A DNA stretch of 64,000 bases from UBA8337 sp965221415 (GTDB lineage: Bacteria > Pseudomonadota > Alphaproteobacteria > RS24): contig OZ244887.1 in the NCBI GenBank assembly GCA_965221415.1, forward strand, positions 62,001-126,000, given 5' to 3'. Within the stretch, counting starts at the first letter, position 1. Each line of letters opens with the position of its first letter. Shown piece by piece: positions 43,575-51,681 of this stretch. A model generated the notes under the pieces. The model had not been told where the DNA came from. It did no database searches and was given only the letters and a program-made list of their open reading frames with translations. A program made the translations under genes and the position numbers.

Positions 43575-44765
43575 GCTTCTCTTTGGTGATATCATAGCCG
43601 TAGAGCGCGTCTTGGCGGCGATATATCAGCGATGGGGCTAGCTTGCCCGCAAGCCACATGGGGGCATAGGTTTTCATCTGGCCAACCCATGAACGCTGAT
43701 GAAATGTCGCCGCATTGGCGCGCGAGCCAGCCTGCACCTTTGTTGCGCGAGCGTAGCGTATCGCCTGATAGCGCGCCAAGGCACGCGGCACATCGGTGTC
43801 GCATTTCTCGAGATTTCCGCAGCAAGCGCCCATGCGTCCTCCACCGCCATCGCAGCCCCCTGTGCCATGAAGGGCATCATCGGGTGGGCGGCATCACCCA
43901 ATAAAGCGACACGCCCCTCGTGCCATTTTTCTAACGGGGGGCGGTCACATATCGCCCAGCGATACAGCGTATCGGCTTGGTCGATGAGCTGCGTGATGGT
44001 GGGATGCCAGCCCGCAAAATCGGCGCGTGCCGCGTCGCGGTCGCCTTGTTCGTGCCACGACTCGCTTGTCCAATCGGCGCACTCGACCACGGCGACCAGA
44101 TTAGCCAATGTGCCGCCGCGCAACCGATAGGTGACGCAATGACGCCCGCGCCCCATCCAAACGCAAGCGGTCGGTGCAGGCGCGGCATCGCCTAATCGCT
44201 CAATCGGCACGACAGCGCGCCACGCGACATTGCCAGTGAAACGCGGTGCTTGGGGAGTGATAAGAGCGTCGCGTATCGTTGAATGAATACCATCCGCACC
44301 GATAAGCAGGTCGCCATCAAGCGTATTGCCATCGGCCAAATGCACACGCACGCCGTGCGCATCTTGCGTGTAGCTCGTTACGGTATGGTTGGTTTTCAAG
44401 ATAGTGTCGCCATGGGCAGCAAGCGCGGTTTGCAAGGCTCTAATATAATCCGCCCGATGCAGCTGATAGTAAGGCGCGCCCCAACGCTGCGTGGCGACCC
44501 CATCAAGGGGCGCGTGAAAAAGGCGGCGACCCGTTTCGCCCATGCGCGCTTCAAGGGCTTCGGGCGCGACGGCGGTTTCGGCGAGCAGCTCGGCGATGCC
44601 GAGTGCTGCGAACACTTTCATGGCGTTGGGCGGCACTTGAATGCCTGCGCCGACATCTTCTAGCGCCTCGGCTTTCTCGAGCAGCGTGACCTGATGGCCG
44701 AAATGCAGGCAGCACAGTGCTGCGGTGAGCCCGCCAATGCCTGCGCCTGAAATGATAATCTTCAT
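43564..44765 (-). pseudogene. FAD-dependent monooxygenase (salicylate/3-hydroxybenzoate hydroxylase-like) with a frameshift
   Basis: From the ATG at 44765 the protein reads MKIIISGAGIGGLTAALCCL, then DLLIGADGIHSTIRDALI. The flavin site is VALLGDAAHPMMPFMAQGAA followed by MAVEDAWALAA, the usual order for a single-component aromatic hydroxylase of about 395 residues. After that the frame loses homology, while a neighbouring frame from about 43818 to 43564 gives LEKCDTDVPRALARYQAIR and the expected C-terminus. A one-base shift near 43810-43830 joins them. Its stop overlaps the exported gene by 11 bases. Inactive, or a sequence error. Confidence 0.82.
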
Positions 44766-44888
44766 ACTGCGAATCCCTCGTGCGTCACCCAAGATATATC
44801 ATGTGAAGCTGCTTGTGTGCCTAGATGGCGAAATATTTCTTGGGGTTGTGCGCTGTTTTGGCTAAGGTTGATTTTCAAGGGAGAGAAC

Positions 44889-45257
44889 ATGGCTTATTGG
44901 TTTTTAATGGCGAGCGCGGCGTTGTCGTTTTTTGGCATGGTGCTGCATGGATTTGTCGGCGCGCGCATCTGGCAGGCCAACATCAATAAAAGCGATATGG
45001 AGCAGCTGACAAAGTCGCTCAGTATTGTGAGCTGGCATGTTTTCACTATTTTTCTTTTGGTCAGTGGTCTGGTGCTGATTTGTGTCGCCGAGATGCCCGC
45101 TTTGAGGCTTCTCGCCTATCCGATAATCGCGATTAATGTATTGGGGGTTGGGTTGTTTGTTGGCATGGGGTTAGGCGGGCATGGGCCTTTGCTGCGGATG
45201 CCGGGGGCTTATTTGATGGGCGCAACCGCCACCCTCGCTTGGCTCGGTATTAGTTGA
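44889..45257 (+). CDS. Small four-helix membrane protein of unknown function
   Basis: A 122-residue hydrophobic protein with four predicted membrane helices: about 1-22, 48-70, 74-95 and 100-120. The first begins MAYWFLMASAALSFFGMVLH. A histidine-containing HVFTIFLLVSGLVLICVAEM segment and the loop LGGHGPLLRMPGAY are the most distinctive. The ATG at 44889 has AAGGGAGAG upstream, and the frame to 44817 is not needed. I do not recognise a family. It is the last intact gene before the restriction-modification remnants. Confidence 0.65.
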   Translation: MAYWFLMASAALSFFGMVLHGFVGARIWQANINKSDMEQLTKSLSIVSWHVFTIFLLVSGLVLICVAEMPALRLLAYPIIAINVLGVGLFVGMGLGGHGPLLRMPGAYLMGATATLAWLGIS

Positions 45258-45370
45258 GGTTTTCGCACTGATTTGATGCTGATAGGAGTTATGTCTGTGA
45301 ATAACTTATCTGTCATCAATGCTGTGGCATCCAAGAGGAGAATCGTCAAAGATAGCCGTATGAAATTTGG

Positions 45371-45745
45371 TCAAAGAAATAATGAAAAACCACTCGGCAT
45401 AATGCTTCGCAATTGTTGTTTTTTAGAGACCATTAGACGGTTTTCGCAGTTATGTGCCCCAGTGAGACCTAGGGTCAGAATTTCTTCCGCCATTGCTAAA
45501 AATTTTCTATTGCCGCACCAGCGAAAAAGGTGCTGACCTCTTGCACAAAACTTTTTTGAACGAGTCTCTTATTCTTTCTAGAACGCTGTATTTGCAGTTT
45601 TCCAATGTTCGTCTGCCCCAGCAGGATCAATTCCCCCTTTTAATTCACCCACATGCGATGTAGGTTGATGAATTCCCTGTCAAAACATCTTTGAAACCTT
45701 TATCAGCTGGAAAATCCCTGTCAAAATTAGGAAGAGAGAAGAACA
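45371..45745 (-). pseudogene. C-terminal remnant of a Type II restriction endonuclease (system B)
   Basis: Read right to left with several frame changes, the minus strand encodes DKGFKDVLTGNSSTYIACG and GELKGGIDPAGADEHWKTAN. It continues LERIRDSFKKV, then TFFAGAAIEN and AMAEEILTLGLTGAHNC. The GELKGGIDPAGADEHWKTA block with its ELK is the catalytic core I associate with AvaI/BsoBI-like Type II endonucleases; the exact family is from memory. Shifts lie near 45645, 45580, 45535 and 45505. The N-terminal half is missing. The region is clearly richer in A and T than the flanks. Not functional. Confidence 0.75.
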
Positions 45746-45749
45746 ACAT

Positions 45750-46442
45750 CTATATTTTAATATTGAGAGGATTCTCGAAGCGAAACGACCTCGTGCATTT
45801 CTTCTAGAGAATGTTAAGAGGCTGACAACCCATGATAACCATTCAACGTTCAAGATTATTAAGAAGAGACTAAAAGACCTCGGCTATACTTTGCACTATA
45901 AAGTTCTCAACACACTAGACTTTGGGTTACCCCAAAAACGAGAGAGAATTTATATTGTAGGCTTTGATGAAAAAGTTGGCTTTTCATTTCCGAAACCATC
46001 TGGTCAACATATACCTCTGTCCGAAATCTTGGAGCCGAGCGACCAAATTCCCGAAAAACTATTTTTTGTCTGAACGCATAAGGCAAAAACGTTATGCCGC
46101 GCTGAAAAGAATCCTGTTTACCCATCCATTTGGCATGAAAATATTGGCGGTAATATTTCCCCGTTGCCTTATTCTTGCGCCTTACGTGCTGGTGGTAGTC
46201 ACAATTATCTAGTTGTAAATGGAGAAAGACGGTTAACTGGAAGAGAAATGCTCAGACTGCAAGGCTTTCCAGATAACTTTGAAATAAATGTTTCATACAC
46301 CCAATTAAAGAAAATTGCAGGAAACTCGGTTTCTGTTCCCGTAATCCGTCTTATTGCGGAGCAAATGCTTATTTCAATGATGAACAAAACACCTTTTGAG
46401 AAGCCCGAAAAGCAATTGGAGTTGATTGATGACTTCAACTAA
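45750..46442 (+). pseudogene. DNA (cytosine-5) methyltransferase remnant (system A)
   Basis: Starting inside the gene, the plus strand reads YFNIERILEAKRPRAFLLEN with motif VI (ENV), then LNTLDFGLPQKRERIYIVGF (motif VIII). It ends at a TGA at 46071. The next frame gives LSERIRQKRYAALKR, and a third gives SIWHENIGGNISPLPYSCAL, ERRLTGREMLRLQGFPDN (motif IX) and KKIAGNSVSVPVIRLIAEQM (motif X). An extra C near 46060 and a lost A near 46105 explain the two shifts. Motifs I and IV are missing. The end overlaps the HaeII-like endonuclease start by 14 bases, the natural M-R arrangement. Confidence 0.85.
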
Positions 46443-47019
46443 TTCGAGAATCGATGAAGCAAAAGAATCGCTTGAAAAAATAATTAGAAAAGGAAGGGTG
46501 CATTTATACAAACCCATTCAAATTGCTGAAATACTGCACAGGGACAGAGTTATTGGGGATATCCAGCTTGGAAATCTCGAGACTTATAGAACGAAGTCAA
46601 AGAGTTGGCGAGATGAGGTTACAAAATTACTCACTGGAAACGTATCTACATCCTCTGCGAAGTTTCAGGATAACTTATTCGACGATAATGCTATCCCACC
46701 AAAGATATTGAAGATTTTAGGAGCCGAAAACAGAAAAACATCGGGGGGAATTGAAGAGTTTATCTACCAAAGTTTCATAGACCGAATTTCTGACGTTAAT
46801 TTAATCGCCAAATACGCAGATGAAACTGAACCTTCTGATTTTTCCCTGTCGACATTTTTAGCGGGTATTGAAGAGAAATCTGGCTTGAGGAGGAGTATAG
46901 ATAAAGTCTATGAAATAGTTGTCTATAGTTTGTTTGAGACACTCATTGAGGCGATGGAAATAAATATCGATATTTCGCCGTCCGACCAATATGACCATAC
47001 CCCTGTACATTTTCCATAA
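46429..47019 (+). pseudogene. HaeII-like Type II restriction endonuclease, 3' truncated (system A)
   Basis: An open frame of 196 codons from the ATG at 46429. Segments such as RVHLYKPIQIAEILHRDRVI, TYRTKSKSWRDEVTKLLTG, STSSAKFQDNLFDDNAIPPK and GLRRSIDKVYEIVVYSLFET match what I know of the HaeII family, whose members are about 350 residues. Homology stops near 46977 and the last 13 or so codons run antisense over a second methyltransferase fragment. The catalytic C-terminal half is gone, so cleavage is not expected. It overlaps the cytosine-5 methyltransferase remnant, its likely partner. Confidence 0.78.
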
Positions 47020-47181
47020 CAAATGCCTTTGGCAGAGTATCTTTTACTACCCGAGATAAACTCTTGGTTACAAGTTTTCCTCTTGGGTCTTCCATGCCCA
47101 TTCTGTTTCCGGCGAGACTGAATGATTCGGCAAGGAGGGCCGCCGATGCAACAGACCGTGGTCTGGCTCGATGTGGGGAAA
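47000..47181 (-). pseudogene. Internal fragment of a second DNA (cytosine-5) methyltransferase (system B)
   Basis: The minus strand encodes CIGGPPC (motif IV), then after a one-base shift near 47128 SFSLAGNRMGMEDPRGKLV, and LSRVVKDTLPKAFVMENVQG with motif VI. Homology ends at about 47000, where sequence antisense to the HaeII-like gene begins. At the other end it joins the tRNA-Arg gene directly at 47181/47182. Motif I and everything after motif VI are missing. It differs from the system A methyltransferase, which has its own motif VI. It is probably the partner of the endonuclease remnant at 45371-45745. Confidence 0.8.
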
Positions 47182-47249
<68 letters not shown>

Positions 47250-47285
47250 TTGCCGCTCATATATAACCGCTTTTGCCGACTTTAC

Positions 47286-47699
47286 CTAATGCAGCTCGGG
47301 TTTTTCCATCAGCTCGATAAGCACGCCACCCATATCTTTGGGATGGATGAAAATAATCGGCGTGCCATGCGCCCCAATGCGCGGCTCGCCCAACACTTGC
47401 GCCCCCTTAGCGACCATTTCATCGCGTGCTTCTAGCAAATCATCGACCTCGAAACACACATGGTGCTGGCCGCCTAGCGGATTGGTTCGCAAAAAACCAG
47501 CCATGGGACTGCTCTCATGCACCGGCTCGATAAGCTCGATTTGGCTGTTCCCCACATCGACAAAACAAACCCAAACGCCTTGCTCGTCCATTCTAAACTT
47601 CTCGCCAATTTTGGTGGCACCCAGCACATCGCGATAGAGCTTGACGGCTTCGTCAATCGATGGCGTGGCGATGCCTACATGGTTTAAACGTCCAATCAT
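47286..47699 (-). CDS. mce: Methylmalonyl-CoA epimerase
   Basis: A 137-residue VOC-fold metalloenzyme that interconverts (S)- and (R)-methylmalonyl-CoA in propionyl-CoA catabolism. Metal-ligand motifs are visible: MIGRLNHVGIATPSIDEAV at the N-terminus, QIELIEPVHESSPMAGFL, GGQHHVCFEVDDLLEARD, and IELMEKPELH at the end. The ATG at 47699 has GGAGAC upstream. It lies 18 bases after the ABC ATPase gene on the same strand. Neither methylmalonyl-CoA mutase nor propionyl-CoA carboxylase is in the window. Confidence 0.93.
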   Translation of the reverse strand: MIGRLNHVGIATPSIDEAVKLYRDVLGATKIGEKFRMDEQGVWVCFVDVGNSQIELIEPVHESSPMAGFLRTNPLGGQHHVCFEVDDLLEARDEMVAKGAQVLGEPRIGAHGTPIIFIHPKDMGGVLIELMEKPELH

Positions 47700-47717
47700 T
47701 TTATTGTCTCCTTTTGG

Positions 47718-48653
47718 CTATGCTGACGTGCTGCTGGTCAGCTTCATAAAAATCGTTTCAAGTTCTGCGCCTTGCGTATCTAAATCGCGAATCTCGATGC
47801 CTGCCTCTTGCACCGCCGCCAGTACGGCACTCGCACTGGTATCGGCCGGATTATATTGTACGGCGAGGCGGCCATCATCGCGCAGCGTGCAGTCAATTTG
47901 GCTGAGTTGCGGCGGTGCATCAAGGTGGCTGGACGGGCGAATGAGCAGCGTCTTATTGTCAATTTGCTGCAGCAGATTTTGCGTGCTGTCGCAAGCCACT
48001 ACATTGCCTTGGTCGATAATCGCGATGGTGTCGCATAGCTCTTCGGCTTCTTCCAGATAATGCGTGGTTAAAATAACGCTGACCCCTTGCGCGTTTAAGG
48101 TTTGCACATATTCCCATAATTGGCGGCGCAGTTCGATATCAACGCCCGCCGTCGGCTCGTCAAGAATAAGCACGGGCGGGTTATGCACCAGCGCTTTGGC
48201 CACCAATAAGCGTCGCCGCATGCCGCCCGATAATGTGCGCGCATAAGCATCGATTTTATCGTCCAGCCCAAGGGCGGTGAGAATATCCTTCGTGCGACGC
48301 TCGCGCTTGGGCACACCATACATGCCCGCTTGCAAATTCATAATCTCGCCCGGGGTAAAAAACGGGTCGATAGATAACTCTTGCGGCACAATGCCAATCG
48401 AGGCACGCGCTTGGCGCGGATTGGTGTCGATATCAAACCCCCACACTGAAGCCGTGCCAGATGTCTTCATCACCAGTCCCGCAAGGATATTGATAAAGGT
48501 CGATTTGCCCGCCCCATTGGGTCCCAAAAGACCAAAAATAGAACCGCGCGGCACCTCCAAATCAATACCCTTCAAGGCCTCTTTCGCAGGCGTATTGCCC
48601 GCAGCCTTATAGGTTTTTTTCAATCCGCGTGCACTTAAAGCAAATTCTGACAT
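47718..48653 (-). CDS. ABC-2 type transporter ATP-binding protein
   Basis: A 311-residue ATPase of the DrrA/YadG group. Walker A is GLLGPNGAGKSTFINILAG, the Q-loop region is GIVPQELSIDPFF, the signature is LSGGMRRRLLVAKAL, and Walker B is VLILDEPTAGVDIELR. About 90 residues after the ATPase core form the C-terminal domain common to drug or polysaccharide exporters of this type. No permease gene is in the window, so the partner must be elsewhere. It is divergent from polA across a very symmetric intergenic region and probably co-transcribed with mce. Confidence 0.92.
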   Translation of the reverse strand: MSEFALSARGLKKTYKAAGNTPAKEALKGIDLEVPRGSIFGLLGPNGAGKSTFINILAGLVMKTSGTASVWGFDIDTNPRQARASIGIVPQELSIDPFFTPGEIMNLQAGMYGVPKRERRTKDILTALGLDDKIDAYARTLSGGMRRRLLVAKALVHNPPVLILDEPTAGVDIELRRQLWEYVQTLNAQGVSVILTTHYLEEAEELCDTIAIIDQGNVVACDSTQNLLQQIDNKTLLIRPSSHLDAPPQLSQIDCTLRDDGRLAVQYNPADTSASAVLAAVQEAGIEIRDLDTQGAELETIFMKLTSSTSA

Positions 48654-48683
48654 TTAATAACCCTCTTTAATGCAAGATATATG

Positions 48684-48757
48684 GTTTAGCATTTAGTTGT
48701 GGGGAATACATCGACAAAAGCGCTTTTGTCGTCTGTTTTTAGTGCGCTTTGCTAAAC
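48684..48757. promoter_or_regulatory. Symmetric divergent promoter region between the ABC ATPase gene and polA
   Basis: GTTTAGCA (48684-48691) and TGCTAAAC (48750-48757) are a perfect 8-bp inverted repeat. On both strands it is followed outward by ATAT-rich -10-like sequence (CATATAT towards the ABC gene, TATATT at 48758 towards polA). The dyad centre (48720.5) falls within one base of the centre of a 20-bp palindrome at 48712-48731. This suggests a pair of mirrored promoters with one shared operator. It is pattern-based; no start sites are known. Confidence 0.55.
48712..48731. repeat. Perfect 20-bp palindrome
   Basis: CGACAAAAGC followed directly by GCTTTTGTCG is self-complementary over 20 bases with no spacer. 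It sits in the middle of the ABC-polA intergenic region. With no loop bases it suits a dimeric DNA-binding protein better than an RNA hairpin, although TCTGTTTTT follows on the plus strand. Confidence 0.75.
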
Positions 48758-48787
48758 TATATTTAGATTCGTACGAAAATAAGCGAG

Positions 48788-51640
48788 ATGCATCCCATGG
48801 CGCAAGCCTCCCCTTTAGGCAAAAAAGACCACCTCTATCTGGTGGATGGCTCAGGCTTTATTTTTCGCGCCTTTCATGCGTTGCCGCCGCTCACGCGCAA
48901 ATCAGATGGCCTGCCCGTAGGCGCGGTTTCGGGGTTTTGCAATATGCTGCTCAAATTGCTCGATGATATGCAAGGTGCGCATCTCGCGGTGATTTTCGAT
49001 GCCTCGGGCAAAACTTTCCGCAATGAGATTTACCCCGACTATAAAGCCCATCGCCCCCCCGCGCCAGAAGACTTGGTACCGCAATTTGGACTGGTGCGCG
49101 AAGCCGTCAAAGCGTTCGGTATTCCTGCGATTGAAATAGAGGGTTTCGAAGCCGACGATTTGATTGCCACCTATGCCGTGGAAGCCGCCAAAGCAGGGGC
49201 GCGGGTGACGATTGTCTCGTCCGATAAAGACCTCATGCAATTGGTCGGCGGCACTATCGATATGGTCGACACCATGAAAGATAAATCTATCGGGCCGCAG
49301 CAAGTCGTTGAAAAATTTGGTGTCGCGCCAGACAAAGTTATCGACGTGCAGGCCTTGGCAGGCGATAGCACAGACAATGTGCCGGGCGTGCCGGGCATCG
49401 GCATTAAAACGGCGGCGCAGCTCGTGGATGAATATGGCGACCTCGACACATTGCTCGCGCACGCGGATGAAATTAAGCAAAATAAGCGCCGCGAGAATCT
49501 CATCGAGTTTGCCGAGCAGGCGCGCATTAGCCGCGACCTTGTGACGTTGCGCCAAGATGCGCCTATGCCTGTCGGGTTTGGCGATATGGCATTGCGCGAC
49601 CCAACCAGCGACGCGCTGCTTGGCTTTGCCAAAGCGCTGGAGTTTAACACGCTCACCAAACGTCTTGCGACGCGCTATGGCTGGGATATTGATGCGGTTG
49701 AGGCGGCCACTGATTTGGCAGCTTCCGCCCCAACTGATTCACCCCTAACTGACGCGCCTCAATCTTCCGCACTACCCGCGCCCATGCCCGCAATCGACAC
49801 AAGCAGCTACGCGTGCATCACCATGCCCGACCAATTGGCGCAATTTGTCAAACGCGCCTATGAGACGGGCGTGTTGGCTATCGATACAGAGACCGATGGG
49901 CTGGATACAATGCAGTGCAATTTGGTTGGTATTTCACTGGCGGTCGCCCCCGGTGAGGCGGGGTATATGCCACTGGCGCATGGCGCGGGCGATGGCCTTG
50001 ACCTTGGCGATGCGATACAAGCGCAAATCGATATGCAAGCGGCTTGCGCGGCGTTGAAGGATGTGCTGGCGGACGCATCGGTTATGAAAATCCTGCAAAA
50101 CGCTAAATTTGATTTACAAGTTTTGGCGCGCTTTGGTCTGGATGTGACACCGTTTGATGACACGATGCTGATGTCTTATGCGTTGGATGCTGGCCATCAT
50201 GGCCATGGCATGGATGAGCTGTCGCAAAAATATCTTGACCATACGCCCCTGCCGATAAAGCAGCTTATTGGCACGGGCAAAAACCGCATTACTTTTGACC
50301 AAGTCCCGCTCGATGAGGCTGTGCCTTATGCCGCCGAAGACGCCGATGTGACGCTGCGCTTGTGGCGGCATTTGAAACCGCGCTTGGTGGCCGAGCATAT
50401 GGTTGGGGTTTATGAAGCGACTGAGCGTCCGCTTGTGCCTGTGCTGCGCCAAATGGAGGCCGAAGGCGTGATGGTTGACCGTGCGGTATTGTCGCGTCTA
50501 TCGGGTGAGTTCGCACAGAAAATGGCGGGCATGGAGGCGGCCATTTATGAGGCCGCTGGCGAGAGTTTCAACATTGCGAGCCCAAAACAATTGGGCGATA
50601 TTTTATTTGGCAAAATGGGTTTGCCGAGCGGTAAGAAAACCAAAACGGGCGCGTGGGGTACTGGCGCGGATGTGCTAGAGGGGCTTGCCGCCGATGGCCA
50701 TAGTCTGGCGGGACTGGTGCTAGATTGGCGCGCGCTTGCCAAGCTTAAATCGACCTATACGGATGCTCTGCCTGATTTTCTGCACCCTGAGACGGGGCGT
50801 ATTCACACTTCTTATTCGCTGGCGGCGACGACCACGGGGCGGTTGTCTTCATCAGAGCCGAACTTGCAAAATATTCCCATTCGCACCGAAGATGGACGGC
50901 GTATCCGTACCGCGTTTATTGCACCAGAGGGGTGTCAATTGGTCAGTGCTGATTACAGCCAGATTGAGCTGCGCGTGTTGGCGCATATGGCGAATATCGA
51001 TGCCTTGCGCGATGCGTTTCTTGCTGGCCACGACATTCACGCCATGACGGCATCTGAGATGTTCAACGTGCCGCTTGCCGACATGACGGACGATGTGCGC
51101 CGCCGTGCCAAGGCGATTAATTTTGGCATTATTTATGGGATTTCTGCTTTCGGACTGGCCAATCAACTGGGTATCTCCAGAGGCGAGGCGCGCGATTATA
51201 TCGAGGCGTATTTTGCTAAGTTCCCTGGCATTAAAGATTATATGGAGCATGTGAAAGCCGAGGCCAAAGCGCAAGGCTATGTGCGCACATTGTTTGGCCG
51301 CAAAATACATGTGCGTGAGATTAACGCGAAAATTCCAGCACGGCGGGCTTTTGCCGAACGCGCTGCCATCAACGCGCCGATACAAGGCACGGCGGCCGAT
51401 ATTATCCGCCGTGCGATGATCAATATACCGTCGGCGTTGGATAAAGCAGGTCTCAGCCATGCGCGGATGCTGTTGCAAGTGCATGATGAGCTGATTTTCG
51501 AAGCCCCAAAGGAAGATTGCGCGCAGTTGATCGATATTGTGCGCCAAACCATGGAAAATGCCTGCAATCCGCGCCTTAACTTGTCTGTGCCATTGGTAGT
51601 TGATGCGCAATCTGCCGAAAATTGGGATGAAGCACACTAA
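48788..51640 (+). CDS. polA: DNA polymerase I
   Basis: A 950-residue polymerase for repair and Okazaki fragment processing. The 5'-nuclease domain (about 1-300) shows LYLVDGSGFIFRAFHAL and VSSDKDLMQLVGG. The 3'-5' proofreading domain (about 350-540) keeps its acidic residues in LAIDTETDGLDTMQCNL, NAKFDLQVLARFG and YAAEDADVTLRLW. The polymerase domain has VSADYSQIELRVLAHMANID, RRAKAINFGIIYGISAFGLA and LLQVHDELIFE. All three activities seem intact. A second ATG at 48797 is also possible. It converges with pckA 41 bases later. Confidence 0.96.
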   Translation: MHPMAQASPLGKKDHLYLVDGSGFIFRAFHALPPLTRKSDGLPVGAVSGFCNMLLKLLDDMQGAHLAVIFDASGKTFRNEIYPDYKAHRPPAPEDLVPQFGLVREAVKAFGIPAIEIEGFEADDLIATYAVEAAKAGARVTIVSSDKDLMQLVGGTIDMVDTMKDKSIGPQQVVEKFGVAPDKVIDVQALAGDSTDNVPGVPGIGIKTAAQLVDEYGDLDTLLAHADEIKQNKRRENLIEFAEQARISRDLVTLRQDAPMPVGFGDMALRDPTSDALLGFAKALEFNTLTKRLATRYGWDIDAVEAATDLAASAPTDSPLTDAPQSSALPAPMPAIDTSSYACITMPDQLAQFVKRAYETGVLAIDTETDGLDTMQCNLVGISLAVAPGEAGYMPLAHGAGDGLDLGDAIQAQIDMQAACAALKDVLADASVMKILQNAKFDLQVLARFGLDVTPFDDTMLMSYALDAGHHGHGMDELSQKYLDHTPLPIKQLIGTGKNRITFDQVPLDEAVPYAAEDADVTLRLWRHLKPRLVAEHMVGVYEATERPLVPVLRQMEAEGVMVDRAVLSRLSGEFAQKMAGMEAAIYEAAGESFNIASPKQLGDILFGKMGLPSGKKTKTGAWGTGADVLEGLAADGHSLAGLVLDWRALAKLKSTYTDALPDFLHPETGRIHTSYSLAATTTGRLSSSEPNLQNIPIRTEDGRRIRTAFIAPEGCQLVSADYSQIELRVLAHMANIDALRDAFLAGHDIHAMTASEMFNVPLADMTDDVRRRAKAINFGIIYGISAFGLANQLGISRGEARDYIEAYFAKFPGIKDYMEHVKAEAKAQGYVRTLFGRKIHVREINAKIPARRAFAERAAINAPIQGTAADIIRRAMINIPSALDKAGLSHARMLLQVHDELIFEAPKEDCAQLIDIVRQTMENACNPRLNLSVPLVVDAQSAENWDEAH

Positions 51641-51681
51641 TAGTATTACTATTTGTGGATAAAAACAGATATTTCGTGATT

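Noticed and set aside
45273..45536. An 87-codon open frame after the small membrane protein gene
   Set aside because: It lies antisense over the endonuclease remnant, has no recognisable motif and no good ribosome site.
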